Assembly: GCA_023395555.1 (NCBI GenBank)
Contig: JAEWYQ010000015.1
Span: forward strand, 1-64,000
Direction of reading: 5' to 3'
DNA: 64,000 nucleotides
Origin: Bacillota bacterium
Lineage (GTDB): Bacteria > Bacillota > Clostridia > Lachnospirales > Lachnospiraceae
Both the position numbers and the translations under genes were made by a program. The stretch's first letter is position 1; the number at the start of each line of letters is the position of its first letter. This document shows positions 1 through 6,719 of this stretch, piece after piece. The notes under the pieces were generated by a model. That model saw only the letters and a list, made by a program, of their open reading frames with translations. It was not told the origin of the DNA and searched no databases.

Positions 1-2
1 TG

Positions 3-326
3 TACTACAAGGACGGCAAAGCCCTCACCGGCACACAGACCATCGACGGCGTGAAGTATTTCTTCAATACCGATGGGACTCTCAAAACCGGCTGGGTGAA
101 GGACGGCGGCAACTGGCGGTATTACACCGGCAACAAGGTTGCCGTGGACTGGCTGGACATCAGCGACAAACGCTACTACTTTACCAAGGACGGCGTCATG
201 GTGTCCGGCAAGTGGCTGGAGATTGACGGCAAGTGGTATTACTTCAACGCCGACGGTTCCCTTGCCAAGAACACCGAGGTAGACGGATATGAGGTAGACA
301 AAAACGGCGTGAGAAAGACAAAGTAA
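3..326 (+). CDS. cell-wall/choline-binding repeat protein, C-terminal fragment
   Basis: Only the C-terminal 107 codons lie in the window; the reading frame is open from the left edge, so the start is outside. The sequence is built of about four to five aromatic-glycine repeats of roughly 20 residues (for example GWVKDGGNWRYY and GKWLEIDGKWYYFNADGSLA). This is the pattern of the CW_binding_1/choline-binding repeat family, which forms a beta-solenoid holding exported proteins on teichoic acids. The protein ends in a short basic tail (NGVRKTK). Such repeats normally follow a catalytic or adhesive domain; that domain is not visible here, so the enzyme activity is unknown. Codon use is GC-rich compared with genes beyond position 1,800, suggesting an accessory origin (inference). 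A terminator follows closely. Confidence 0.85.
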   Translation, partial: YYKDGKALTGTQTIDGVKYFFNTDGTLKTGWVKDGGNWRYYTGNKVAVDWLDISDKRYYFTKDGVMVSGKWLEIDGKWYYFNADGSLAKNTEVDGYEVDKNGVRKTK

Positions 327-345
327 TTAAACCCAAGTAGATAGG

Positions 346-390
346 GCAAGGGTGGAGGCCGGTATGATTCGGCTTCCACCCTTGCTTTTT
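346..390 (+). terminator. rho-independent terminator after the cell-wall-binding gene
   Basis: A 16-bp stem (346-361 with 370-385, one G-T wobble) with an 8-nt loop is followed by five T residues. It sits 20 bp after the stop of the cell-wall-binding gene. Its stem shares the AGGGTGGA/TCCACCCT core with the hairpin at 1640-1678. Confidence 0.85.
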
Positions 391-406
391 CTGTGTTGGG
401 CTTTCT

Positions 407-670
407 TTACAAATATTTATTCCGCAGATAATCCGCCTGTTCCTCGGTGATGCAGCCGCCCCAAAGGTTTGCGTTAATTGCTCCGTACAGCTCGTCACTG
501 AGGCAGTCCAAATGAAGCACCTGTTCTTTCTCTCCCTGAAGCAATTCGGCAATCGCCTTCTGAATGCTGGCCGGAAGTTCTGTTTCCAGGTAGTCTTTAT
601 TCATCGGCTGATCGTCTGCTTCGCTGGGACTCGGCCGGTTTTCCGGTAATAAAAATTTGTCCATTGGCAT
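407..670 (-). CDS. small hypothetical protein, accessory module gene 3
   Basis: This is an 87-residue acidic protein that I cannot assign to a named family. The N-terminal 30 residues look disordered (Pro, Ser, Asp rich). The C-terminal half (DELYGAINANLWGGCITEEQADYLRNKYL) is predicted helical and resembles small helical tails common in clostridial integrative elements (weak recollection, not a search result). The ATG at 670 follows AAAGGA at a good distance and lies 15 bp after the stop of the gene before it. It is therefore the last gene of a three-gene minus-strand operon. It converges on the cell-wall-binding gene across the terminator at 346-390. Confidence 0.55.
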   Translation of the reverse strand: MPMDKFLLPENRPSPSEADDQPMNKDYLETELPASIQKAIAELLQGEKEQVLHLDCLSDELYGAINANLWGGCITEEQADYLRNKYL

Positions 671-685
671 ATTCAGTCCTTTCGA

Positions 686-1192
686 TTACATATCGCCCGC
701 CATCTTGTTTATGTCGCCGTCTCCATCCACAACAGTGCCCTCGCCGCCACCGCCGTTATCGTCTATCCATCCGAAGCCAAGGAAGTATACCTGCTTCTTT
801 CCGTCTATCATGCGGGTATCTCCCATTTGAGGAGTAGACTCCTTTGGCTGTTGTTCCTGCCGTACCGGGGCAGCCGGATTTACCTCTTGGGGGGCTGCTG
901 TGTCCTTGACGGATTCGGGTTTCGGTTTCGGTGCGCTTTGGGCGCATGGAGTATCGGCGGCTGTATCAGACACGCTGGACATTTCCTTATCAATTGCGGG
1001 CAAATTCGCCGTACAGTCGATTTGCGGCTCGGGGAGGGGCACTTCCTCGATCGCTTGCGTTAATTCGCGCACGGGGCGAATGGGGCGCGCAGTGGGTGCC
1101 TCCGTTGGCAGGCGCTGCGGAACAGTACACATCAGAAGAAAAACTGTCGCTATCCCTACCCTGCTAATTGCGATTCTTCTTCTACACTTCAT
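686..1192 (-). CDS. signal-anchored proline-rich hypothetical protein, accessory module gene 2
   Basis: About 168 residues. It begins with a basic stretch (MKCRRRIAISR) and one hydrophobic segment (VGIATVFLLMCTV), so a signal peptide or membrane anchor is likely. The middle is rich in Pro, Glu, Ala and Lys and looks disordered. The C-terminus holds a Gly-rich segment around YFLGFGWIDDNGGGGEG. I do not recognise a domain with confidence; proteins of this shape occur as accessory genes of clostridial conjugative elements (inference). ATG 1192 was chosen because GGGAGGGAG lies 9 nt upstream; ATG 1201 touches that site. The start overlaps the end of the preceding gene by 11 bp, pointing to translational coupling. 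Confidence 0.55.
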   Translation of the reverse strand: MKCRRRIAISRVGIATVFLLMCTVPQRLPTEAPTARPIRPVRELTQAIEEVPLPEPQIDCTANLPAIDKEMSSVSDTAADTPCAQSAPKPKPESVKDTAAPQEVNPAAPVRQEQQPKESTPQMGDTRMIDGKKQVYFLGFGWIDDNGGGGEGTVVDGDGDINKMAGDM

Positions 1193-1505
1193 CTGCTGCA
1201 TCTCCCTCCCGCATAATAAAACGACCGTTCTCCTTGAGGGATTCCTCAGGCGAACGGTCGCTTTGGTAATGATAAAGCTGTGAGAGCAGTCCCCATGCCA
1301 GCCAGAAGCCGCAGACAAAGCTCTCTTTGGCACGGAGCCCGGAAATCATATCTTTCCTGTCAATGATTTGCAGTATGAGCTTGCGTTCCGGCTTTTCCAA
1401 ACTGCGGATGAGCTGCTGGTGGCATGCTTCAATTTCCTTCTGGATCTCTGCGTCGGGGACAAAGCGATTGTACTGGTCGTACAGCTCGTCCAATGGGTTT
1501 TGCAT
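1182..1505 (-). CDS. small hypothetical protein (DUF6809-like), accessory module gene 1
   Basis: 107 residues, mostly helical. It starts MQNPLDELYDQYNRF and contains an internal segment (KESFVCGFWLAWGLLSQLY) resembling the conserved E-x-F-x-x-G-F-x-L-G motif of short clostridial proteins of the DUF6809 kind (recollection, uncertain). The ATG at 1505 follows a strong AAGGAGGTGA; the longer open frame to 1541 has no ribosome binding site. It is the first gene of the three-gene minus-strand module 1505-407. Function unknown. Confidence 0.6.
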   Translation of the reverse strand: MQNPLDELYDQYNRFVPDAEIQKEIEACHQQLIRSLEKPERKLILQIIDRKDMISGLRAKESFVCGFWLAWGLLSQLYHYQSDRSPEESLKENGRFIMREGDAADEV

Positions 1506-1639
1506 CTTAGTCACCTCCTTCGAGACAACACAGTACCACAAGAGCCCGATGAAAGCTATTAGAAGTTTTGTGTGAACTCAGGAATGTTTTTAGCACGGCG
1601 ATGCTTCCTATACCTGTCTGCCTGATGGATTCCGCATAA

Positions 1640-1678
1640 AGCGAGGGTGGAAACCAATGCATGGTTTCCACCCTCGCT
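1640..1678. repeat. 17-bp perfect hairpin related to the terminator at 346-390
   Basis: A perfect 17-bp inverted repeat (1640-1656 with 1662-1678) with a 5-nt loop lies between the start of the minus-strand module and the next plus-strand gene. Only a weak T-run (CTCTTTCC) follows on the plus strand. The stem carries the same AGGGTGGA core as the hairpin at 346-390, so the two bracket the accessory module. The rest of 1506-1836 holds only a weak promoter-like pair (TTGTTT 1735-1740, TATAAT 1759-1764) for the next gene. Confidence 0.7.
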
Positions 1679-1836
1679 CTTTCCGTACCTGCTTGCCATA
1701 GGGGTTCACATCATATCCCTATGAATGTTATCCCTTGTTTTGAGGGGTGGTTTGGGTGTATAATTCTATTGGATTTAAAATGATAAGGCAAATATGTGAG
1801 ATTATAAATATGGTCGTACTGAATGGAGAAAATTTT

Positions 1837-2424
1837 ATGAAGAAAATTTTGATTTTAGTTTCAGGGATGCCTGCTACAGGAAAGACCACCTTTGCAAAGT
1901 GGCTTTCCTGTGAAATGTGCATCCCGCTTGTTTGTTACGATCATATTAAAGAAAAGACAAGGAAGATTGCAAAAGCAGAATGTGGCAATGCCCAGCAGGA
2001 TAAGTTGTTTGGGCGTTTCCCATACGAGTTTTTTCTGTTTAATATCGAAGAGATAATGAAGTCCTCTTCTTTGTTGATTGCGGAATACTTTTTTAGTGAT
2101 CTGATGAAAAGTGTGTTTGATGAATTGGTGGAAAAATACCAATACGAAACGATTATGGTTCATATGGATGCCTCAGCGGAGACGGTATACCATCGCTTTA
2201 TTGAGAGAAATAAAAGAAACCAAAGGGCTGATGGGAATATAAGACCTCATGAAATTTCTTTTGATCAATTTTCCGGCCTCACGAAACAGAATAAGGATTT
2301 CCGTTATGGAGACCGGATTATTTGTGTTGATACGAATAATTTTTTAGATGTTTCCTATGAAGATATCGGTATGCAAATACGTAGACATATCAAAGAAATT
2401 GATGAAGTGAAACAACTGTTATAA
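1837..2424 (+). CDS. P-loop kinase-like ATPase (AAA_33 type)
   Basis: 195 residues with a Walker A motif at the extreme N-terminus (SGMPATGKTT, residues 8-17). A kinase-like fold of the zeta-toxin/AAA_33/shikimate-kinase class follows. The Arg-rich segment HRFIERNKRNQRADGNIRP in the C-terminal half is typical of a lid that closes over the phosphoryl donor. Such proteins phosphorylate small molecules, nucleotides or antibiotics; the substrate cannot be told from sequence. ATG 1837 was chosen over the upstream in-frame ATGs because GGAG sits 8 nt before it and the Walker motif is normally near the start. G+C is lower than in the 1-1,700 segment. The gene stands alone, 55 bp ahead of an HD-domain gene on the same strand. 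Confidence 0.75.
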   Translation: MKKILILVSGMPATGKTTFAKWLSCEMCIPLVCYDHIKEKTRKIAKAECGNAQQDKLFGRFPYEFFLFNIEEIMKSSSLLIAEYFFSDLMKSVFDELVEKYQYETIMVHMDASAETVYHRFIERNKRNQRADGNIRPHEISFDQFSGLTKQNKDFRYGDRIICVDTNNFLDVSYEDIGMQIRRHIKEIDEVKQLL

Positions 2425-2479
2425 AATTTTATAGGAAAGCGGCGGCAGAAAAACAAATGAATATTTATGGAGGGGCAAA

Positions 2480-3094
2480 ATGCTTGTATTATCACATTGG
2501 CCATACATACAGACCATTACTTTATCGGGAAATATCAAAAAAGATACTGTAAATCTTCTAACTGCGAACAGCAAGCAGAAAACTTCAGCCCATTGCATTT
2601 CTGTTGCCCAAAAAAGCAAGGAGATAGCTGATCGCTTCGGGCTTGATGAATCTATCGCTTTTATCTCTGCTTTGCTACATGATGTGTCAAATATTATGAA
2701 ACCGAAGGACATGCTTGACTATGCCCTTCACTGTAATTGGGAAATTGATGCATCCGAAAGAAAATATCCATTCCTGCTGCATCAACGGCTTTCTGCCGTC
2801 TTTGCAAAAGAGTTGTTCAAAGTCGACGACCCTCTGATCCTATCTGCCATTGAATGCCATACTACATTGAAAGAAAATCCGTCTGACTATGATATGCTTT
2901 TATTTCTTGCAGACAAACTATCATGGGATCAAGAAGGGGTTCCTCCTTTTTATGATGTTGTATCATCGGCTTTAGAAAAATCACTTGCCCATGCTTCTCT
3001 TATTTACATTAATTTTGTTTTAGATAAGGGAATGATTTTATCCCCTCATCGGTGGCTGATGAATGCGAAAGGCTGGCTCGAAGATTTGGAGTGA
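2480..3094 (+). CDS. HD-domain phosphohydrolase, YqeK-like
   Basis: 204 residues. The HD signature is visible as SAHCISVAQKSK (first His), SALLHDVSN (HD pair, about residue 69) and AIECHTT (distal His), followed by FLADKLSW with the last Asp. This matches the HD superfamily and most resembles YqeK-type diadenosine tetraphosphate hydrolases (family knowledge; substrate inferred). GGAGGGG precedes ATG 2480. The same frame stays open for 33 more codons after the TGA at 3092-3094 and ends in a stop overlapping the next start, so the stop may be a recent mutation (see separate entry). Probably cytoplasmic and metal dependent. Confidence 0.75.
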   Translation: MLVLSHWPYIQTITLSGNIKKDTVNLLTANSKQKTSAHCISVAQKSKEIADRFGLDESIAFISALLHDVSNIMKPKDMLDYALHCNWEIDASERKYPFLLHQRLSAVFAKELFKVDDPLILSAIECHTTLKENPSDYDMLLFLADKLSWDQEGVPPFYDVVSSALEKSLAHASLIYINFVLDKGMILSPHRWLMNAKGWLEDLE

Positions 3095-3196
3095 AGAATT
3101 GCCAAAGTGCACCGCTTATGGGAAGGAAGAGATCTTTATAAAAAATATAAGACAATGATTGATAAGCGAGAAGATATCATGAGGAGAGATAAATGA
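3095..3196 (+). other. in-frame open extension of the HD gene after its TGA
   Basis: Directly after the HD-gene stop, the same frame reads 33 sense codons (including VHRLWEGRDLYKKYK and MIDKRED) before a TGA at 3194-3196. That TGA overlaps the ATG of the next gene as ATGA. The stretch is rich in charged residues and looks like real protein sequence, not spacer. There is no good start codon of its own. Either the HD protein was once longer and has gained a stop, or this is the tail of a lost gene. Confidence 0.4.
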
Positions 3197-3921
3197 TGGA
3201 TAAGAAGAAAAGTGACCAAGGCCATAATCAAAGCTATGATCAAGACCTGGATCAAGACGTTAATAAAAACCCGGATAAAAACCGTAATAGTGATCGTAAC
3301 AGAGACCATAATAAAAGCGTATCCAACAGACTTGCAGACTTGCATCAACAGATACTGCAATGCCGGGAATGTCAGGACATATTTGGTTTTGAACCCTGTC
3401 CCATTATCCTGGGAAACCAGAATGCCAAAATCATGCAAATCAGTCAGGCTCCTTCGAAAAGTGTACATGAAACCGGAAAACCCTTTCATGATGCCAGCGG
3501 AAGGAAGCTCCGGGGAGAGTGGTATCATATAACAGATGAGGATTTCTATAATCCTGATAACTTCTATATTGCGTCTATGGCACATTGCTATCCCGGCAAG
3601 GCACCGGGAGGGGGCGACCGCCGTCCGCCCAAGGATTGCTCAAATCGGTGGCTTTTGAAAGAGATGGAGCTTGTAAATAATGAAATCTATATTATAATTG
3701 GAGGTATCGCGGCAGAATTTTTCTTCCCGGGCGAAAAAATCACGTCATTGGCTTTTGAAGACAGGGAGATTAACGGAAAGCCTGCTTACATACTGCCTCA
3801 CCCATCTCCTCTGAATATGAAGTGGCTGAAGGATTATCCTCAGTTTACTGAAGAGAGAATTTATGAGGTACGGGAGGCGATTCACAAGGTATTATGGGGT
3901 GGCAAGAAGCCTTATGAATGA
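3193..3921 (+). CDS. uracil-DNA glycosylase family protein with low-complexity N-terminus
   Basis: 242 residues. From about residue 45 it shows the pattern of the iron-sulfur uracil-DNA glycosylase-like family: a CxxC pair (CRECQD), a phosphate-loop region around QISQAPSKSVHETGKPF, another Cys-bearing segment (AHCYPGKAPGGGDRR, then DC), and a C-terminal LPHPSPLN motif. It would remove uracil or related lesions from DNA or bind DNA through the cluster. The first about 43 residues are unusual: an Asn/Asp/Lys/Gln-rich tract made of degenerate short repeats (DQDLDQDVNK...), absent from normal family members. AGGAG lies 6 nt before ATG 3193; ATG 3196 is equally possible. Its stop lies in a 17-bp tandem repeat. 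Confidence 0.75.
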   Translation: MMDKKKSDQGHNQSYDQDLDQDVNKNPDKNRNSDRNRDHNKSVSNRLADLHQQILQCRECQDIFGFEPCPIILGNQNAKIMQISQAPSKSVHETGKPFHDASGRKLRGEWYHITDEDFYNPDNFYIASMAHCYPGKAPGGGDRRPPKDCSNRWLLKEMELVNNEIYIIIGGIAAEFFFPGEKITSLAFEDREINGKPAYILPHPSPLNMKWLKDYPQFTEERIYEVREAIHKVLWGGKKPYE

Positions 3922-3966
3922 AATAGCTTTACGAATGAAATAGCTTTATGAATGAAATGACTTTAC
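3916..3966 (+). repeat. three tandem 17-bp repeats
   Basis: Three consecutive copies of GAATGAAATAGCTTTAC (3916-3932, 3933-3949 with one change, 3950-3966 with two changes). The first copy contains the stop codon of the uracil-DNA glycosylase gene; the others fill the gap to the next gene. They probably arose by slippage. Confidence 0.9.
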
Positions 3967-4001
3967 AAAGAACACAGAGTGTTTGCTTGAAAGGAACTAT
4001 T

Positions 4002-4973
4002 ATGAAGAAATTTAAGTTCGGAATTATGGGAGCGGGTTATATCAGCGGGAAGTTTTGTGATGCAGCAGGAATGCTTGATCATTGTGAGGTAGCAGCGGTA
4101 TCAAGCAAATCAATGGAAAGGGCAAAGGAATTTGCCGCAAAAAACGGAATTAGAAGTACCTATGACAGCTATGAAGAAATGCTGTTGCAGGAAGAACTGG
4201 ATGGTGTATACATCGGAGTAACACCGGATGCTCATTACGAACTGAGTCTATTGTGTCTAAATTATAAAGTGCCTGTATTGTGTGAGAAAGCAATGTTTTT
4301 GAATAGCGCCCAGGCCCGGGAAGTATTCGGGCTATCTCGAAAAGAGCGGGTATTTATAATGGAAGCAATGTGGAGCAGATTTCTTCCTGCCAATCAAAAG
4401 GCAAAGGGATGGATAGAAGATGGAAAGATAGGTAATACCACCTATGGGGAAATAGGGATTGGCTTTATGGCCCCCCAAGGGGAGAACCGCTATTTTAATC
4501 CAAAGCTTGGAGGCGGGGCTGCCCGCGATATTACAGTATATGCATATGAACTTATGACCTTTATGATTTCCAAGCCGGTCAGAGCCATGAATGCAGCGGC
4601 AGTGTGGGGAGAGACGGAGGTGGATGTGAGCAATCATGTAACTTTGCAGTATGATGACATGCTGGCGTCTTTAAAAACCACTTTTGTCGCACCCATGGAA
4701 GAAAGAATGGTCATATATGGGGAACAGGGAAAGCTGATCGTACCATTCCCGCATTTTGCCAGCGAAGCATTTCTTTATGACGGGCAGGGAAATCTCCGGG
4801 AACACTTTAAGGACAATAAAACAAAGAATGGTTTTGTGTATGAAATTGAGGAAGTAATTCAATGTGTCCTTGATAAAAAAATCGAAAGCAGCGTTGTTCC
4901 CCATGAAACGACGATTCAATGTGCACAAATGTTTGACGCAATTTTAGCCACAAAAAATACCATAAGGAGGTAA
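4002..4973 (+). CDS. Gfo/Idh/MocA family NAD(P)-dependent oxidoreductase
   Basis: 323 residues. The N-terminal Rossmann fold shows the dinucleotide loop GIMGAGYISGKF (residues 7-18). It is followed by the family landmarks DGVYIGVTPDAHYEL and CEKAM, the latter corresponding to the E-K-P motif with the catalytic Lys (Pro replaced by Ala). The C-terminal alpha/beta domain has GGGAARDITVYAYEL. Family members oxidise or reduce sugars, sugar alcohols and related hydroxy compounds; the exact substrate is not visible. ATG 4002 follows AAAGGAA; the open frame further upstream runs through the 17-bp repeats and is unlikely to be translated. It lies 4 bp before an aldo/keto reductase gene on the same strand, so the two probably act on the same carbohydrate pathway. 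Confidence 0.85.
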   Translation: MKKFKFGIMGAGYISGKFCDAAGMLDHCEVAAVSSKSMERAKEFAAKNGIRSTYDSYEEMLLQEELDGVYIGVTPDAHYELSLLCLNYKVPVLCEKAMFLNSAQAREVFGLSRKERVFIMEAMWSRFLPANQKAKGWIEDGKIGNTTYGEIGIGFMAPQGENRYFNPKLGGGAARDITVYAYELMTFMISKPVRAMNAAAVWGETEVDVSNHVTLQYDDMLASLKTTFVAPMEERMVIYGEQGKLIVPFPHFASEAFLYDGQGNLREHFKDNKTKNGFVYEIEEVIQCVLDKKIESSVVPHETTIQCAQMFDAILATKNTIRR

Positions 4974-4977
4974 TCAT

Positions 4978-5940
4978 TTGATTAGGATAACGAATACGGA
5001 ATTGACAGTCAGCCCCCTGTGTTTGGGAACAGGAAACTACGGCACGGCAATTGAGGATGGGGCGGCCCGTCGGCAAATGGACCGCTTTCTGGATGGCGGA
5101 GGTAATTTTATAGATACGGCGCATATATACGGTGACTGGGGTGACAGAGGACCGGCCATCAGTGAACGGATCATTGGACAGTGGCTTTCCGACAGGGGCA
5201 ATCGCTCCCAGGTTGTCATATCAACTAAAGGTGCCCATCCAAAGCTGGACTCCATGCAGATTTCGAGACTGGACGGCAGCAGCATTCGTTCGGATCTGCA
5301 GGGCAGTTTGAAGAGCCTGCAAACCGACTATATTGACCTGTATTTTCTGCACAGGGATGATCCTTCGATCCCCGTGGAGGAGATACTCGGTGTGTTGGAG
5401 GAAGCCCGTGTGCGCGGAGATATCCGCTATTACGGCTGTTCGAACTGGAGCCTGGAGCGTATGATCCAGGCACAAACCTATGCCGCGGAGGCAGGCCTGG
5501 GAGGCTTTGCATGCAACCAGCTAATGTGGAGTCTGGCGGATATTAATCTCGAAGGCATATGGGATAAAACGATGGAGGTTATGGACAAAGAGACTTATGG
5601 GTATCATAAAGAAAGCAATCTGGGAGCCATGGCGTATACCTCCATCGCAAAAGGATATTTCTCCCGCAGAGCAGGAGGGCAGGCAATCGATCCTTCCATG
5701 AACGGCATATACGGAAATCCTTCCAATGACGCAATATTTGAATATCTTATGAGAAATATGCCGGAAGACTATACTATATTTGAGTTGTGTCTGCTATATT
5801 TTCGCGTACAACCCTTTTCGGCGATTCCGATCGCTTCCTTCAGCAACGACAGACAGATGGAGGAGGCTCTGGGGAGTCTGAAGAAAGAATGTCCCGCAGA
5901 GCTGCTGGAGACAGTCTCCCGGATGAAGCAATTCACCTAA
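4978..5940 (+). CDS. aldo/keto reductase
   Basis: 320 residues with a TTG start 7 nt after AAGGAGG. The (beta/alpha)8 family is evident: the catalytic tetrad appears as D46 and Y51 (FIDTAHIYGD), K84 (ISTKG) and H125 (FLHRDD). YYGCSNWS and a C-terminal NADP-binding region around PIASFSNDRQ follow. It reduces aldehydes or ketones of sugars with NADPH. It is immediately downstream of a Gfo/Idh/MocA oxidoreductase (4-bp gap), which suggests a two-gene operon for sugar or inositol-like catabolism. A broken metallo-hydrolase gene follows 18 bp downstream with its own ribosome binding site. Confidence 0.9.
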   Translation: MIRITNTELTVSPLCLGTGNYGTAIEDGAARRQMDRFLDGGGNFIDTAHIYGDWGDRGPAISERIIGQWLSDRGNRSQVVISTKGAHPKLDSMQISRLDGSSIRSDLQGSLKSLQTDYIDLYFLHRDDPSIPVEEILGVLEEARVRGDIRYYGCSNWSLERMIQAQTYAAEAGLGGFACNQLMWSLADINLEGIWDKTMEVMDKETYGYHKESNLGAMAYTSIAKGYFSRRAGGQAIDPSMNGIYGNPSNDAIFEYLMRNMPEDYTIFELCLLYFRVQPFSAIPIASFSNDRQMEEALGSLKKECPAELLETVSRMKQFT

Positions 5941-5958
5941 AGGAGGAAGGGTGATAAA

Positions 5959-6096
5959 ATGAAGGATTGGTTTACTGTTGAAAAAATAGATGACGCCACA
6001 TATGCAATCAGTGAATATAAGCATTGGGAAGAAACACATTGTTATCTTAATCATTCTAGAAAGGAAGCTCTGCTCATGAATGGTGATCTTATGTAA
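5959..6096 (+). pseudogene. truncated metallo-beta-lactamase-fold hydrolase (N-terminal 45 codons)
   Basis: A good AGGAGG precedes ATG 5959, but the reading frame ends after 45 codons. The peptide (TYAISEYKHWEETHCYL...ALLMNGDLM) matches the first beta-strands of MBL-fold hydrolases, in which this region normally reads ...ALLIDTGLG and leads to the HxHxDH zinc site. The zinc-binding region is absent and no continuation is seen in other frames downstream. It is therefore a remnant, probably formerly the third gene after the aldo/keto reductase. Confidence 0.6.
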
Positions 6097-6151
6097 TTTT
6101 ATCACATACAGGAAAAATATCCTCTGGTATAATTTTTTATTATAATACATG

Positions 6152-6182
6152 ATTACAGGAACGCGCTTCACGTTCCTGTAAT
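6152..6182. terminator. hairpin, possible terminator of the reductase operon
   Basis: A perfect 12-bp stem (6152-6163 with 6171-6182) with a 7-nt loop lies after the truncated hydrolase. No clean T-run follows on the plus strand (ATTAATTATA), so termination is uncertain. Confidence 0.45.
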
Positions 6183-6232
6183 ATTAATTATACTAAAATC
6201 ATACTAATTGTGGGAAAGGAATGTGTGTAGAT

Positions 6233-6553
6233 ATGCTTTCTTTATTTCAGAGATCAAATACTAACTCGATTCATGTGAACGAAATTGATAGTATAATAGA
6301 GGATATTAATTTAATTGATATCCGTGAGCCCTATGAATGTACTTACGGCTGCATCCGTCAGTCAAAGAATATACCCATGGGACAGTTGATGTCCAATCCT
6401 GGCCGGTACCTTACCAAGGAAAGGAAATATTATATTATATGCCAGTCCGGCGGAAGGAGCGCCAGTGCAGTATCGGCACTTTCGCGGGATGGTTACGATG
6501 TGGTGAATGTCAAGGGAGGAATGAGCGGTTACAGAGGGAAAAACAGAAAATAA
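6233..6553 (+). CDS. rhodanese-like sulfurtransferase
   Basis: About 106 residues forming a single rhodanese domain. It has NLIDIREPYECTYG in the N-terminal part, and the active-site loop CQSGGRS (Cys followed by a six-residue phosphate/sulfur-cradling loop) followed by VNVKGGMSGY. This is the PspE/GlpE-like single-domain layout that carries persulfide sulfur on the Cys. ATG 6233 is preferred because ATG 6221 sits only one base after AAAGGA, although the distance for 6233 is a little long; both are in frame. It stands alone and converges on purE, with a repeat block in between. Confidence 0.85.
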   Translation: MLSLFQRSNTNSIHVNEIDSIIEDINLIDIREPYECTYGCIRQSKNIPMGQLMSNPGRYLTKERKYYIICQSGGRSASAVSALSRDGYDVVNVKGGMSGYRGKNRK

Positions 6554-6573
6554 GCAGAAAATAAGCAGAAAAG

Positions 6574-6686
6574 AATATCCCAACTTATCATGGAAGTAAA
6601 TATCCATAGAAGCAGACATCCAAGGAAGAAAACTTCCAAGGAAGTAGATTTCCAAGGAAAAAGGCTTCCGATAGGTTGGGATTATT
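6574..6686. repeat. five 16-bp tandem units flanked by a 16-bp inverted repeat
   Basis: Five consecutive 16-bp units of the form GAAGnAnAnnTCCAAG occupy 6593-6608, 6609-6624, 6625-6640, 6641-6656 and 6657-6672. They are enclosed by an imperfect inverted repeat, AATATCCCAACTTATC (6574-6589) and GATAGGTTGGGATTATT (6670-6686). Junctions of the units form the palindrome CTTCCAAGGAAG. The block lies between the convergent rhodanese and purE genes. It is not a CRISPR (no spacers). It may be a small mobile or structural repeat. Confidence 0.75.
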
Positions 6687-6719
6687 GTTTTGAATTGAAA
6701 TATACAGCAGATCCGGTTA

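Noticed and set aside
1..1700. Complete insertion sequence or integron
   Set aside because: No transposase, integrase or target-site duplication is visible; only the composition and hairpins hint at an inserted element.
6593..6672. CRISPR array
   Set aside because: The 16-bp units are contiguous with no spacers, are too short, and no cas genes are in the window.
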